Below the pieces are notes generated by a model that had not been told where the DNA came from, did not search any database, and saw nothing but the letters and a program-made list of their open reading frames with translations. A DNA stretch of 64,000 nucleotides from Psychrobacter sp. PL19. Its GTDB lineage: Bacteria > Pseudomonadota > Gammaproteobacteria > Pseudomonadales > Moraxellaceae. Positions 55,385-64,000 of the stretch are shown here, one piece after another. The DNA is taken from positions 2,604,001 to 2,668,000 of the forward strand of contig NZ_JAGING010000001.1 in the NCBI RefSeq assembly GCF_017875835.1. The letters run 5' to 3'. A program made the position numbers and the translations under genes. The number at the start of each line of letters is the position of its first letter. Position 1 is the stretch's first letter.

Positions 55385-55497
55385 TACTTTTATCACAGTT
55401 ACTTTTATCACGGTTACTTTTATCACGGTTACTTTTATCACAGTTACTTTTATTACAGTTACTTTTATTACAGGTACCTTTATTACGAGCACTTTAT
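55385..55497. repeat. 15-bp minisatellite between ihfB and lapA
   Basis: Seven units of ACTTTTATCACGGTT with point variants (ATCACAG, ATTACAG) and part of an eighth end a few bases before the ihfB stop. The later units are more diverged. Both strands have a period of five codons, but no supported gene reads through it. Confidence 0.92.
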
Positions 55498-55500
55498 TAA

Positions 55501-55803
55501 TTATCCCGACACTTTGTCATTTACAGCTTCGCGTAATGCTTTACCCGGCTTAAAATGCGGAATAGCTTTAGCAGGCACAGGTACACTTTCGCCTGTTTTA
55601 GGATTGCGTCCCATGCGTGCACGCCGATGGTGCAAACAAAAGCTGCCAAATCCGCGAACTTCAACTCGGCCATCATTGGCTAGAGTATCCACCATTAAGG
55701 TTAATATTTCGCGTACGGCATCATCAACGACCATATCGGTCATAGTGTCACAGTTAGCACTCAAATTATTAATAAATTCAGACTTATTGATCGTTTGCTC
55801 CAT
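55501..55803 (-). CDS. ihfB: Integration host factor beta subunit
   Basis: It is a sequence-specific DNA-bending protein, dimer with IhfA. The 100-residue protein has NKSEFINNLSA, RVEVRGFGSFCLHHRRARMGRNPKTGESVPVPAK and IPHFKPGKALREAV. The loop with the intercalating Pro is in NPKTGESV. AAGGCAAG precedes the ATG. It follows rpsA with a 432-nt gap that holds the rpsA terminator and a repeat copy, so it likely has its own promoter. Confidence 0.97.
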   Translation of the reverse strand: MEQTINKSEFINNLSANCDTMTDMVVDDAVREILTLMVDTLANDGRVEVRGFGSFCLHHRRARMGRNPKTGESVPVPAKAIPHFKPGKALREAVNDKVSG

Positions 55804-55974
55804 TATTACGCTTGCCTTATTAATTGGTGGTAATGATACGGCTAGATACTATAGTAAATCTACTCTCGTAGCGATACTTAAGTACTAGTTTATATTTTGT
55901 TACTCAACGTTGCAAATGATAGTGGATATTATTATGGCTGAGAATAAAAGTTCAAATATTCTAATAAAAAATCT

Positions 55975-56113
55975 ATATAGTTAAAATACCTTAAAAACGC
56001 GACGGTACTGCTGGTATAAGCTTTTTGCGGCCTCTGTCTGCGTAGGCACAGCAAGCAAGAAAAGCTGATGCCAGCAGTAGGTTATGTGTCGATATTACTT
56101 TTCATTGACTATA
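55975..56113 (-). repeat. Full copy of the 138-bp interspersed repeat, reverse orientation
   Basis: It runs from TATAGTTAAAATACC to TTCATTGACTATA and is nearly identical to the copy at 40.8 kb. It lies between the rpsA terminator and ihfB. Ends TATAG and CTATA are both intact. Confidence 0.92.
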
Positions 56114-56160
56114 TGTGTGTGTTGTTATTTTTATCTAGGGAAACAACAAAAATTAATCAC

Positions 56161-56187
56161 AAAAAAAGCGACCGAGGTCGCTTTTTT
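56161..56187 (-). terminator. Rho-independent terminator after rpsA
   Basis: AAAAAAAGCGACC pairs with GGTCGCTTTTTT around GA, 49 nt after the rpsA stop on the minus strand. Confidence 0.93.
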
Positions 56188-56235
56188 ATTATATTACTAT
56201 TTATTGAAAACAGCTAGTTAGTCAACATACACAAC

Positions 56236-57936
56236 TTACTGCATTTGCTCTTTGATCAAATCACCAATTGTTTTTGGCTGTGCATCAGATGACGATGCTT
56301 GCGGAGCAGCAGCACTAGTGCTGTTACTACCCAGTTCTTTAATCGCTTGGCGTTCTTCAGCTTCGTCTTTTGATTTGATTGACAAGCTGATGTTACGAGT
56401 TTTGCGATCAACGCTGATGATTTTAGCTTCTACATCATCACCAACAGTCAGATGCTTAGTAGCATCTTCGACACGGTCACGCTGGATTTCAGAGGCACGT
56501 AAGTAAGCTTCAACTTCTTCAGCAAGCACAATCGTTGCACCTTTAGCGTCAACTTCTTTTACTTTACCATTAACGATGGCACCACGGTCATTATTGACTA
56601 GGTATTCGTTGAATGGATCTGAAGTGAGTTGCTTAACGCCTAAACTAATGCGATTGGCTTCTGAATCTACAGACAATACCATAGCTTCTACAGTGTCGCC
56701 TTTGTTGTAGTTACGGATAGCATCTTCACCAGTTTCATTCCAAGAAATGTCTGATAAGTGAACTAAACCATCAATGCCGCCGTCTAGACCGATAAAGATA
56801 CCAAAGTCAGTGATTGATTTGATCGTACCAGTGATTTTATCACCGCGCTCATGTTTCTTATCAAACTCATCCCATGGATTGGCTAGAGTCTGTTTGATAC
56901 CTAAGCTAATGCGACGACGTTCTTCATCGATATCAAGAATCATCACTTCAACATCATCACCCACTTGAACAACTTTCGATGGATGAATGTTTTTGTTGGT
57001 GTGATCCATTTCAGATACGTGAACTAGACCTTCAATACCTTCAGAGATTTCAGCGAAGCAACCGTAATCAGTCAAGTTGGTTACGCGAGCTTTAACCACA
57101 CTACCCACTGGGTAAGTGGCGCCAACGTTATCCCAAGGATCAGTACCAAGTTGTTTTAGACCTAGGCTAACGCGGTTGCGTTCACGGTCAAATTTCAATA
57201 CTTTGACTTTTAGGTCTTGACCCACTTCAACGACTTCAGATGGATGCTTGATACGGCGCCATGCCATGTCAGTGATGTGCAATAGACCATCAATACCACC
57301 AAGATCAACGAATGCGCCGTAATCAGTTAGGTTCTTAACGATACCTTCGATCTCGATACCTTCTTCAAGCTTGTTCAATAGCTCTTCGCGCTCAGCTGAG
57401 TTTTCAGCTTCCATAACTGCGCGACGGCTGACCACAACGTTGTTACGTTTTTGATCAAGCTTGATAACTTTGAATTCTAACTCTTTGCCTTCTAGGTGCG
57501 TCGTATCGCGGATAGGACGAACGTCTACCAATGAACCTGGTAGGAATGCGCGTACGGTACCAATATCTACCGTGAAGCCACCTTTTACTTTGCTAGAAAT
57601 AATACCTTTTACAATCTCATTGTTGTCATAGATTTTTTCAAGGATATTCCACGTTTCGACGCGTTTGGCTTTTTCGCGTGACAGTAAGGTGTTACCCATA
57701 CCGTTATCAACCGCTTCAACCACGACATCAACGCTATCGCCAACTTCTACTTCAAGCTCGCCTTCTTCGCTTAAGAACTCTTCACGAGCAACGATGCCTT
57801 CAGATTTCAAACCAGTGTCTACTGTGATCCAATCGCTGTCGATGGCCACAACAGTACCTGTAATAACCGAGCCACGCTCGATGTCCAGACCCTGATTTTC
57901 AATACTCGCTTCAAATAGTTCAGCAAATGATTCCAT
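56236..57936 (-). CDS. rpsA: Ribosomal protein S1
   Basis: It binds mRNA and brings it to the 30S subunit. Six S1 domains can be counted, with the repeated GxV-x-x-I-x-x-(Y/F)G pattern, for example [38 protein letters not shown] and [26 protein letters not shown] in order. The N-terminal domain starts [14 protein letters not shown], the form that binds protein S2. Length 566 (E. coli 557). AAAGGTAG is upstream. cmk is the next gene upstream in the same direction, the conserved cmk-rpsA-ihfB order. Confidence 0.98.
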   Translation of the reverse strand: MESFAELFEASIENQGLDIERGSVITGTVVAIDSDWITVDTGLKSEGIVAREEFLSEEGELEVEVGDSVDVVVEAVDNGMGNTLLSREKAKRVETWNILEKIYDNNEIVKGIISSKVKGGFTVDIGTVRAFLPGSLVDVRPIRDTTHLEGKELEFKVIKLDQKRNNVVVSRRAVMEAENSAEREELLNKLEEGIEIEGIVKNLTDYGAFVDLGGIDGLLHITDMAWRRIKHPSEVVEVGQDLKVKVLKFDRERNRVSLGLKQLGTDPWDNVGATYPVGSVVKARVTNLTDYGCFAEISEGIEGLVHVSEMDHTNKNIHPSKVVQVGDDVEVMILDIDEERRRISLGIKQTLANPWDEFDKKHERGDKITGTIKSITDFGIFIGLDGGIDGLVHLSDISWNETGEDAIRNYNKGDTVEAMVLSVDSEANRISLGVKQLTSDPFNEYLVNNDRGAIVNGKVKEVDAKGATIVLAEEVEAYLRASEIQRDRVEDATKHLTVGDDVEAKIISVDRKTRNISLSIKSKDEAEERQAIKELGSNSTSAAAPQASSSDAQPKTIGDLIKEQMQ

Positions 57937-58295
57937 TATGTCTACCTTTGTATAGCCGTAGCCTGTCCAGCACAGTACGGATCAAATTTATGAAGATGTA
58001 AAACGAGATACTGGTTTTATATCTTATATCTTCATATAAAAAAACATTTGTTGTTAATAAGCGCATGATTGATAAAGCTCACTAGCAACAACTGTCTTTA
58101 TTTTATAAAACTATCGTTATATCGATTGTTTACTAACAATTCCCATAGCCTTGCTATCTTATTCTAATTACTGCAATTTTATACTAAAACTGAGGGTTAT
58201 AGGAAATTTTTTGTCGATTATCTTTTTAGTAAGTCCTCTTGCGCTTTGCTGATTCATAATAATTACCAGCATATTTTAACACTTGAAAAAACATA
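57937..58295. other. Intergenic leader between cmk and rpsA
   Basis: The 359-bp gap is very AT-rich and holds the presumed rpsA promoter and leader; S1 autoregulates its own translation through the leader in other bacteria. I cannot point to a specific element. No terminator for cmk is apparent. Confidence 0.35.
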
Positions 58296-59048
58296 TTAGA
58301 AGCAAATACCCTGTGCTTGGCAATGGGTCTTTATCTGCTGATAAACCGCATCAGCATCAAGGCTTGAGCTGTCTATTAATAACGCATCCTCTGCTGGCTT
58401 AGACGGCGCTGCAGCACGATTTTCGTCGCGATAATCACGTGCTTTGATCGTCGTCAGAATCGCTTCAAAATCTGCTGTTTGTCCCGTATTAATAAGCTGA
58501 GTCGCACGGCGCTCAGCGCGCGCACTGGCACTAGCGGTCAAAAAAATCTTGACATCGGCATTGGGAAATACCACGGTTCCCATATCACGACCGTCTGCTA
58601 CTAGTCCCGAACGACTGGCCATAGCTTGTTGCAATTGAAGCAAAGCTTGGCGTACCTGTGGAAATACCGCTACTTGCGACGCATAGCCACCAACAGTCTC
58701 ATTGCGTACTTGCTCACCTACAGCGACGCCATTAACAACAATATCAACGCGACCTGATTCTTCATTAGGCTTAAAGGCAATCTGCAAACTTTGCGTCAAC
58801 TCTAACAGCGCTGCAGCATCGATTGGCGATTTAGCATCATCACCAAGCAATCCTGCTGCAAACGCCTTTAATCCCACAATACGATACAGTGCCCCTGAGT
58901 CTAATAATTGATAGCCTAAGGTCTGTGCCAAACGCCAAGCTGCAGTGCCTTTACCAGCACCACTTGGACCATCAATACAAATAACCGGATAGCGTAACAC
59001 TGGGCTATATTGGTCAGTAGGTTTATTCGGCGACGCTAAGGCAGTCAT
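58296..59048 (-). CDS. cmk: Cytidylate kinase
   Basis: It phosphorylates CMP and dCMP. P-loop IDGPSGAGKGTAAWRLA, LLDSGALYRIVG, LVADGRDMGTVVFPNADVKIFLTAS and ARDYRDENRAAAP are the family motifs. Length 250 is about 25 more than E. coli, with the added part at the N-terminus before PVICIDG and the C-terminus. It precedes rpsA. Confidence 0.97.
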   Translation of the reverse strand: MTALASPNKPTDQYSPVLRYPVICIDGPSGAGKGTAAWRLAQTLGYQLLDSGALYRIVGLKAFAAGLLGDDAKSPIDAAALLELTQSLQIAFKPNEESGRVDIVVNGVAVGEQVRNETVGGYASQVAVFPQVRQALLQLQQAMASRSGLVADGRDMGTVVFPNADVKIFLTASASARAERRATQLINTGQTADFEAILTTIKARDYRDENRAAAPSKPAEDALLIDSSSLDADAVYQQIKTHCQAQGICF

Positions 59049-59230
59049 ATTAGAGGCTTATATTTAAATGGCTATATTTAGGTGCTTATGCAGTGATACT
59101 AAATTATTTATCGGGCAGCGTATTTTTGCATGGCCAAATAGGGCAACATTATAGCAAATAATCTATGCAATCACTAGCGTTGTGGTTGATATCTTCTTTA
59201 TCAGTGAATAATAAATATGCTCTGAATAGA

Positions 59231-59785
59231 TTATGTAGGACTGCTTTTATTTTCTTTCGCCAGTTGTCGGCGCTGACGAAAAAAGACTTTGAGCATTTGA
59301 CTGCTGTGTTCTGCACACAAACCTTGATAAGTCCTAATTTGATGGTTATAAAACGGCTCTGCGGGTAGATTCATCTGGCTACCAACCATACCGGCACGAG
59401 GTTCACTGGTGGCATACACTAGCCTATCGACGCGCGCATGAATAAGTGCACCCACACACATAGTGCATGGCTCTAAGGTAACATATAGCGTGGTCTGTAG
59501 CGGTAATCGGTAGTTGTTTAAGCGTTGACAAGCGTCTCTTAACGCGACTATCTCGGCATGGGCAGTCGCATCATTACGACCGATTGGCTCATTAAAGCCA
59601 CTACCAATGACCACCTGATCATGTACTAATACCGCCCCTACCGGCACCTCACCACTGGCAGCTCCTTGCTTTGCCAATGCTAACGCAAATTTCATCCACT
59701 GGGCATCTTCAATTGACCAAAAGGTGCTAGCAGTGATTAGCTGATGACCTACTGGTTGGCATGGCTGTAAACTTATAGTCTGCAT
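59231..59785 (-). CDS. tadA: tRNA-specific adenosine deaminase
   Basis: It converts A34 to inosine in tRNA-Arg(ACG). The zinc motif is HAEIVAL (His and catalytic Glu) and TLEPCTMCVGALIHARV (two Cys). NDATAHAE and VYATSEPRAGMVGS fix it as TadA rather than a generic deaminase. At 184 residues it has about 20 extra at the N-terminus. The true start may be further in, but no better ribosome site is seen. Confidence 0.94.
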   Translation of the reverse strand: MQTISLQPCQPVGHQLITASTFWSIEDAQWMKFALALAKQGAASGEVPVGAVLVHDQVVIGSGFNEPIGRNDATAHAEIVALRDACQRLNNYRLPLQTTLYVTLEPCTMCVGALIHARVDRLVYATSEPRAGMVGSQMNLPAEPFYNHQIRTYQGLCAEHSSQMLKVFFRQRRQLAKENKSSPT

Positions 59786-59897
59786 ATAGTTTGTCTACTT
59801 TGAAACGAACACAGTGAGCCTGGCTGTGGAAAAATTTTGCAGCCTCTTGAGTTTAGATACCAAATCTGCTTTATTTAGCAGTCACTCTGTTGAGCAC

Positions 59898-60653
59898 TTA
59901 TTGCGGCAGCTGCCAATCTATGGGAGTTTGACCGTATTGCTTCAAATAATCATTGGTTTTAGAAAACGGCTTTGAACCAAAAAATCCACCGCGATTAGCG
60001 GCAAGTGGTGAAGGATGTACAGCGGTTAAGATAAGGTGTTTGTCAGTGTTGATATACTTGCCTTTTTTTTGCGCCTTGCTACCCCACAAAATAAATACAG
60101 TATGTTCTGTTTGCTCATTAATAATATCAATAACGGCATCGGTAAACTGCTCCCAACCTTTGTTTTGATGGCTGTTGGGCTCGCCCTCACTCACTGTGAG
60201 CGAGCTATTTAATAGCAATACCCCTTGTTGCGCCCAATAAGTCAAATCCCCGTGGGCTGAATAGCTGGTACCAATATCATCGGCCATTTCTTTTAGCACG
60301 TTATTGAGTGATGGCGGTTTAGGAATGGTCTTGGGTACCGAAAATGATAGCCCCATTGCTTGCCCTGGACGATGGTAAGGGTCTTGACCTAAAATAACCA
60401 CTTTAACATGTGCTAAAGGGGTTAGGTTAAAGGCGTTGAACATCAAGGGTGCTGGTGGATAAATACTGTCATTTGACTGGTAGGCCTGCTTTAAAAAAGC
60501 ACGAAGACTGTCCATATTATCAGAAGTCAACTCATCAGTTAATGCCAGTTTCCAGTCTTCTGGCAGACGCACATTATTTAAAATAGCTTGTTTTTGCTCA
60601 ACTGTTTTGGTTGCGGTTTTGCTCTCTAGGTGGTCATCATCAAATAATTGCAT
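59898..60653 (-). CDS. ung: Uracil-DNA glycosylase
   Basis: It removes uracil from DNA. VVILGQDPYHRPGQAMGLSFSVP holds the catalytic Asp, and HPSPLAANRGGFFGSKPF the His and the DNA-intercalating loop. The LLNSSLTVSEGEPNSHQNKGW strand is conserved as well. Length 251 (E. coli 229); an N-terminal extension explains the difference. AGAGGCGAT is upstream of the ATG. Confidence 0.97.
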   Translation of the reverse strand: MQLFDDDHLESKTATKTVEQKQAILNNVRLPEDWKLALTDELTSDNMDSLRAFLKQAYQSNDSIYPPAPLMFNAFNLTPLAHVKVVILGQDPYHRPGQAMGLSFSVPKTIPKPPSLNNVLKEMADDIGTSYSAHGDLTYWAQQGVLLLNSSLTVSEGEPNSHQNKGWEQFTDAVIDIINEQTEHTVFILWGSKAQKKGKYINTDKHLILTAVHPSPLAANRGGFFGSKPFSKTNDYLKQYGQTPIDWQLPQ

Positions 60654-60813
60654 GGGTATATCGCCTCTTTGTAGTTATTTTATAGCTGGTTCAATGCTTA
60701 TTAGGGCATCATATTAATAAGATTCTCATTCGATATAGTGATGGTAGCAAAAAAGGATGTCACGTTTCATTATAAAAGTTAATAATCATAATATCATCAG
60801 TCAAAAATTAGCG

Positions 60814-60841
60814 AAAAAAAACGGCTGCCGTAGCAACCGTC
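60814..60841 (-). terminator. Rho-independent terminator after clpA
   Basis: On the minus strand ACGGTTGC pairs with GCAGCCGT (one mismatch) around TACG, followed by eight T. It is 60 nt past the clpA stop. Confidence 0.88.
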
Positions 60842-60900
60842 TTGTATTTTTACCGCTATCTAGTCCAAAACCAGTCGTCCAACTGATGAGATCACTTCAA

Positions 60901-63477
60901 TTAGCTGGCTAATGATTCAGAGTCTGGACGCGGCTCGTAGGTTTCAACGACCGTCAATATGATTCGACTATCGGCCGAGCCTTTATCGCTTTGTCTATTG
61001 CCACCCTGTGCGGTAGCAGCCGTTTTATCGATAGAAATCTGGTTAGAGGTGCTGTCAGATTTGATATCAGAGTCTGACTCTTTCGGCTCCAAGGCAAGAT
61101 GCACTACCCCACCATTGACTAGGTCACCAAATAAAATCATACCTGCCAACGGCTTTTTAATCTCGTCTTGGATCAAGCGCTGCATCGGACGTGCGCCCAT
61201 CAGACGGTCATAACCCTTCTCAGCTAAATAGTCACGTACCTCATCATCAATCTCTAAGGTCACTCGCTTATCATCAAGCTGGACTTGTAGCTCGACCAAG
61301 AACTTGTCGACCACTGAAATAACGATTGACGTGTCAAGCGGATTGAATTGAATAATCGCATCCAAACGGTTACGAAATTCAGGACTAAATACCCGTTTGA
61401 GTGATTCATTGTTATCACGGCTATGATCTTGTTGGGTGAAGCCCATAGAAGAGCGGCTAATACTATCAGCACCAACGTTGGTGGTCATGATAACGACGAC
61501 TTGTTTGAAACTAGCCACGCGACCATTATTATCAGTCAAGGTGCCATGGTCCATTACTTGTAATAATAAGTTAAAGACATCTGGATGCGCTTTTTCAATC
61601 TCATCAAATAACAATACACAATGCGGGTGCTGATTGATTTTTTCAGTGAGCAAGCCACCTTGATCAAAACCAACATAGCCTGGAGGCGCGCCAATCAAGC
61701 GTGAGGCAGTATGTGCTTCCATATACTCTGACATATCAAAACGTACCAGCTCAACGCCTAATAAGCTGGCTAGCTGACGTGATACCTCTGTTTTACCAAC
61801 CCCTGTTGGACCGGCAAACATGAAGGAACCAATTGGTTTTTCTGGCTCTTTAAGACCGGCACGTGACAACTTAATGGCATCGGCTAAGGTCGCGATCGCT
61901 TGATCTTGACCAAAGACTAGGCGTTTTAAGTCGCGATCTAGGTGCTCAAGAACACTCTTGTCATCACTTGAAATGGACTTGGGTGGAATACGCGCTAGTT
62001 TGGCGACGATAGCTTCAATATCTGCTACGCCAATCTTCATTGGTGGCTTTTTCTTTTTGGGCTTTTGTAAATTATCAGCCTTAGACTTATCCTTGGCTTT
62101 AGCAGCGGCGGCTTCATCTTGCATTTCGTTATCGATATCCGTGTCATCAATATCCATAGCGGTTTGCTCGTCAAAATCCTGCTCTAAATCAGCGATAAAG
62201 CTGTCTTCAGCATTAATATCGTCCGCATCAGGAATCACACCTAAGCGTTTATACGCACCGGCTTCATCGATAACATCAATAGCTTTATCAGGTAAGAAAC
62301 GCTCATGTATATGCTTAGATGATAACTGTACTGCGCTAATTAATGCCTCATCAGTATATTCGACATTATGAAACTCTTCATAGCGAGGTTTAAGACCGCG
62401 TAAGATATCGATGCTTTCTTCGACACTTGGCTCTTTAACATCAATTTTTTGAAAACGACGTGATAACGCATGGTCTTTTTCAAACACCTGACGATATTCT
62501 GTAAATGTGGTTGAACCCACACAGCGTAACTCACCATTGGCAAGGGCTGGCTTGATAAGGTTAGATACGTCCATGTTGCTACTCATGGACGAGCCTGCAC
62601 CGATAATCATATGAATCTCATCGATAAACAAGATAGCATTGGGTTTATTTTTCAGTGCGTCAAGTAACGCCTTCATGCGTTTTTCAAAGTCACCACGATA
62701 TTTCGTACCTGCAATCAGGGCACCAATATCAAGACTGTAGATCACACAGCCATTGAGTGGTTTTGGGGCTTTATTATTAATAATTAACCATGCCAAACCT
62801 TCAGCAATTGAAGTTTTACCAACGCCGGGTTCACCAACTAATAGCGGGTTATTTTTGCGGCGGCGGCACAAGACTTGTGCGGCACGCTCAATCTCAGGAC
62901 CACGGCCAATGAGTGGATCAGTCTTACCTTCGGCTGCCCGCTGGTTAAGGTTACTAGCAAATTCTACTAATGGATCTTTACTGGTCTTTTCAGAGGCACT
63001 GCGACGCTCGCCAGTCATAGAAGCACGCGGCTCTGATGGTTCATTTTTGTCCTGCCCATGGGATAGATATTGGGTTAGCTCAAGACGGCTAATGCCTTGT
63101 TTTTTCAGTAGATAAACCGCATAGGTATCATGTTCTGAAAACATGGACACTAGGATATCTGAGCCTTCAACCAAGCGACCGCCGCCGATAGATTGCACAT
63201 GGAATATTGCCCGTTGCAAGATACGATCAAAACTTTGGGTTGGCTGTGGTGATTGCTCTAACTCTGCATCTACTGTTGGCGTGTGCTTATTAATATAAGC
63301 TTCAAGCTCGGTACGCAGATTTGAGACATTAGCATTACAAGCAGTCAAGGTATTAGCAGCATGCGTGTTTTCCAGCAATGCCAGTAATAAGTGCTCAACA
63401 GTGAGGTATTCATGTGATTTTTGGCGCGCAAGCGTCATGGCTAGACGCAAGGAAACTTCAAGATGACGACTTAACAT
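60901..63477 (-). CDS. clpA: ATP-dependent Clp protease ATPase subunit ClpA
   Basis: It unfolds proteins and feeds them to ClpP. The N-domain (about 1-145) binds ClpS. AAA domain 1 has [15 protein letters not shown], and AAA domain 2 has [15 protein letters not shown]. The ClpP-docking motif of ClpA family members is not clearly read. At 858 residues it is 100 longer than E. coli ClpA (758). The excess is an acidic-then-lysine-rich insertion at about 415-478, between [11 protein letters not shown] and PMKIGVADI, and a polar tail from about 797. TAGGAA is upstream of the ATG. No clpS is seen directly upstream, where it usually lies. Confidence 0.95.
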   Translation of the reverse strand: MLSRHLEVSLRLAMTLARQKSHEYLTVEHLLLALLENTHAANTLTACNANVSNLRTELEAYINKHTPTVDAELEQSPQPTQSFDRILQRAIFHVQSIGGGRLVEGSDILVSMFSEHDTYAVYLLKKQGISRLELTQYLSHGQDKNEPSEPRASMTGERRSASEKTSKDPLVEFASNLNQRAAEGKTDPLIGRGPEIERAAQVLCRRRKNNPLLVGEPGVGKTSIAEGLAWLIINNKAPKPLNGCVIYSLDIGALIAGTKYRGDFEKRMKALLDALKNKPNAILFIDEIHMIIGAGSSMSSNMDVSNLIKPALANGELRCVGSTTFTEYRQVFEKDHALSRRFQKIDVKEPSVEESIDILRGLKPRYEEFHNVEYTDEALISAVQLSSKHIHERFLPDKAIDVIDEAGAYKRLGVIPDADDINAEDSFIADLEQDFDEQTAMDIDDTDIDNEMQDEAAAAKAKDKSKADNLQKPKKKKPPMKIGVADIEAIVAKLARIPPKSISSDDKSVLEHLDRDLKRLVFGQDQAIATLADAIKLSRAGLKEPEKPIGSFMFAGPTGVGKTEVSRQLASLLGVELVRFDMSEYMEAHTASRLIGAPPGYVGFDQGGLLTEKINQHPHCVLLFDEIEKAHPDVFNLLLQVMDHGTLTDNNGRVASFKQVVVIMTTNVGADSISRSSMGFTQQDHSRDNNESLKRVFSPEFRNRLDAIIQFNPLDTSIVISVVDKFLVELQVQLDDKRVTLEIDDEVRDYLAEKGYDRLMGARPMQRLIQDEIKKPLAGMILFGDLVNGGVVHLALEPKESDSDIKSDSTSNQISIDKTAATAQGGNRQSDKGSADSRIILTVVETYEPRPDSESLAS

Positions 63478-64000
63478 AACGAATTCCTACGGTTATACAT
63501 ATCTTTAGGATTTAATAGCTTAGTGAGTAAATCAGGGCGACAGGTGGATTGTTCAAGTCAGATTACTATGCAGTATTACTAATAATTAACCAGTCATTAG
63601 GTAACAATAGTTAATAAGCAACAGTTAATACGAGACGGTTATCATAAAATGGTTTACGTCAGCTTTTCTTTATCTCAACATGATAAGCACATATAGTCAA
63701 TCAATTAACACGTACTAAAATGTATCAAATAATGCAGCGAACAAGAAGATGACAACGCAACAGAAATAACGATATCTTTAACAGCTAATTCGATGGACAG
63801 AAAAGCTAATGGTAAAAACAGCAGTAGAAGAATAGCAATAAAGGCGTTTAAAAGTAGCGACGCTAAACGCTGCTTTTCTTTACTGGTAGCGCATTAGGAT
63901 ATGCGATAGCAGTGGCGAGCATTTAATTCTCTATACAATAATAGATAGGGTTACTTGGGTAAAAAATCAAGGTTGATGCAGAGAGAAAGCAGCAGACTTA
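63478..64000. other. Region upstream of clpA without a complete gene
   Basis: There is no gene with a start. A minus-strand frame open from 63893 to a stop at 63705 reads as a hydrophobic helix (SLLLNAFIAILLLLFLPLAFLS) after QRLA, but no start codon precedes it. It could be a remnant of a small membrane protein (RDD-like at most) or chance. The clpA promoter must lie here. Confidence 0.3.

Noticed and set aside
55385..55497. CRISPR array
   Set aside because: The units are contiguous 15-mers without spacers and there are no cas genes. No other array-like pattern was seen in the window.
55349..55888. 179-codon plus-strand frame with a Tyr-Phe-His repeat
   Set aside because: The repetitive part is just the 15-bp minisatellite and the rest is antisense to ihfB. 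The neighbouring plus-strand frame with Leu-Ser repeats has the same origin.
61958..62371. 137-codon plus-strand frame inside clpA
   Set aside because: Rich in Ser, Ile and Leu because it is opposite the Asp/Glu/Lys-rich insertion of ClpA; no ribosome binding site.

Overview
The window is a 64 kb piece of chromosome from a gammaproteobacterium of the family Moraxellaceae. Psychrobacter is the best guess, with Moraxella or Acinetobacter relatives as alternatives. This rests on moderately AT-rich DNA, the gene families and order (iscRSUA-hscBA-fdx, cmk-rpsA-ihfB-lapA-pyrF, csrA with a HopJ-family gene, mrcB with a TPR lipoprotein) and Moraxellaceae-like proteins with low-complexity insertions. 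I see no phage, plasmid, integron, CRISPR array, tRNA or rRNA. Almost everything is core chromosome.

Layout. 1-8.2 kb: the end of a glycerophosphodiester phosphodiesterase, the creBC two-component system, aroC and prmB on the minus strand, an L,D-transpeptidase and a small membrane protein. 8.6-17.2 kb: a broken gene, then alaS, lysC, csrA, hopJ-like, a DUF1315 gene, nadK and a BI-1/YccA membrane protein. 17.3-30.7 kb: the copper ATPase ccoI, mrcB with a probable LpoP-type activator lipoprotein, prmA, a zinc-ribbon/DUF3426 protein, fis, purH and ppiD. 31-39.2 kb: hupB, an unrecognised SCP2/UbiJ-like protein and the complete Isc iron-sulfur cluster operon. 39.2-49.4 kb: a membrane class III nucleotidyl cyclase, a HIT protein, mfd, a BCCT transporter, rraA and an atypical SDR. 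49.9-64 kb: rpsT, an FAD monooxygenase, a histidine phosphatase, a metallophosphoesterase, pyrF-lapA-ihfB-rpsA-cmk, tadA, ung and clpA.

The most notable non-coding structure is an interspersed repeat of about 138 bp, an imperfect palindrome with TATAGT-like ends. There are five full copies (7.9, 40.8, 47.7, 50.4 and 56.0 kb), one half copy (3.3 kb) and one strongly diverged relative (49.4 kb). It looks like a MITE or REP-type element with no transposase here. One copy supplies the last codons and the stop of a small membrane-protein gene. Other points worth attention are an IscR type-1 site over the iscR promoter, a terminator-like hairpin inside the isc operon between iscU and iscA, a possible attenuator leader before purH, and a 15-bp minisatellite between ihfB and lapA. 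Several short tandem duplications, and long disordered insertions in CcoI and ClpA, also stand out.

The genes are mostly housekeeping. They cover translation (alaS, rpsA, rpsT, prmA, prmB, tadA), DNA repair and nucleoid proteins (mfd, ung, hupB, ihfB, fis), and envelope synthesis (mrcB, lpoP-like, L,D-transpeptidase). The rest are mainly biosynthesis (aroC, lysC, purH, pyrF, nadK, cmk), protein quality control (ppiD, clpA, hscBA) and global regulation (csrA, iscR, creBC). No wholly new multigene system is evident. The best candidates for something undescribed are the repeat family and the regulatory RNA structures.
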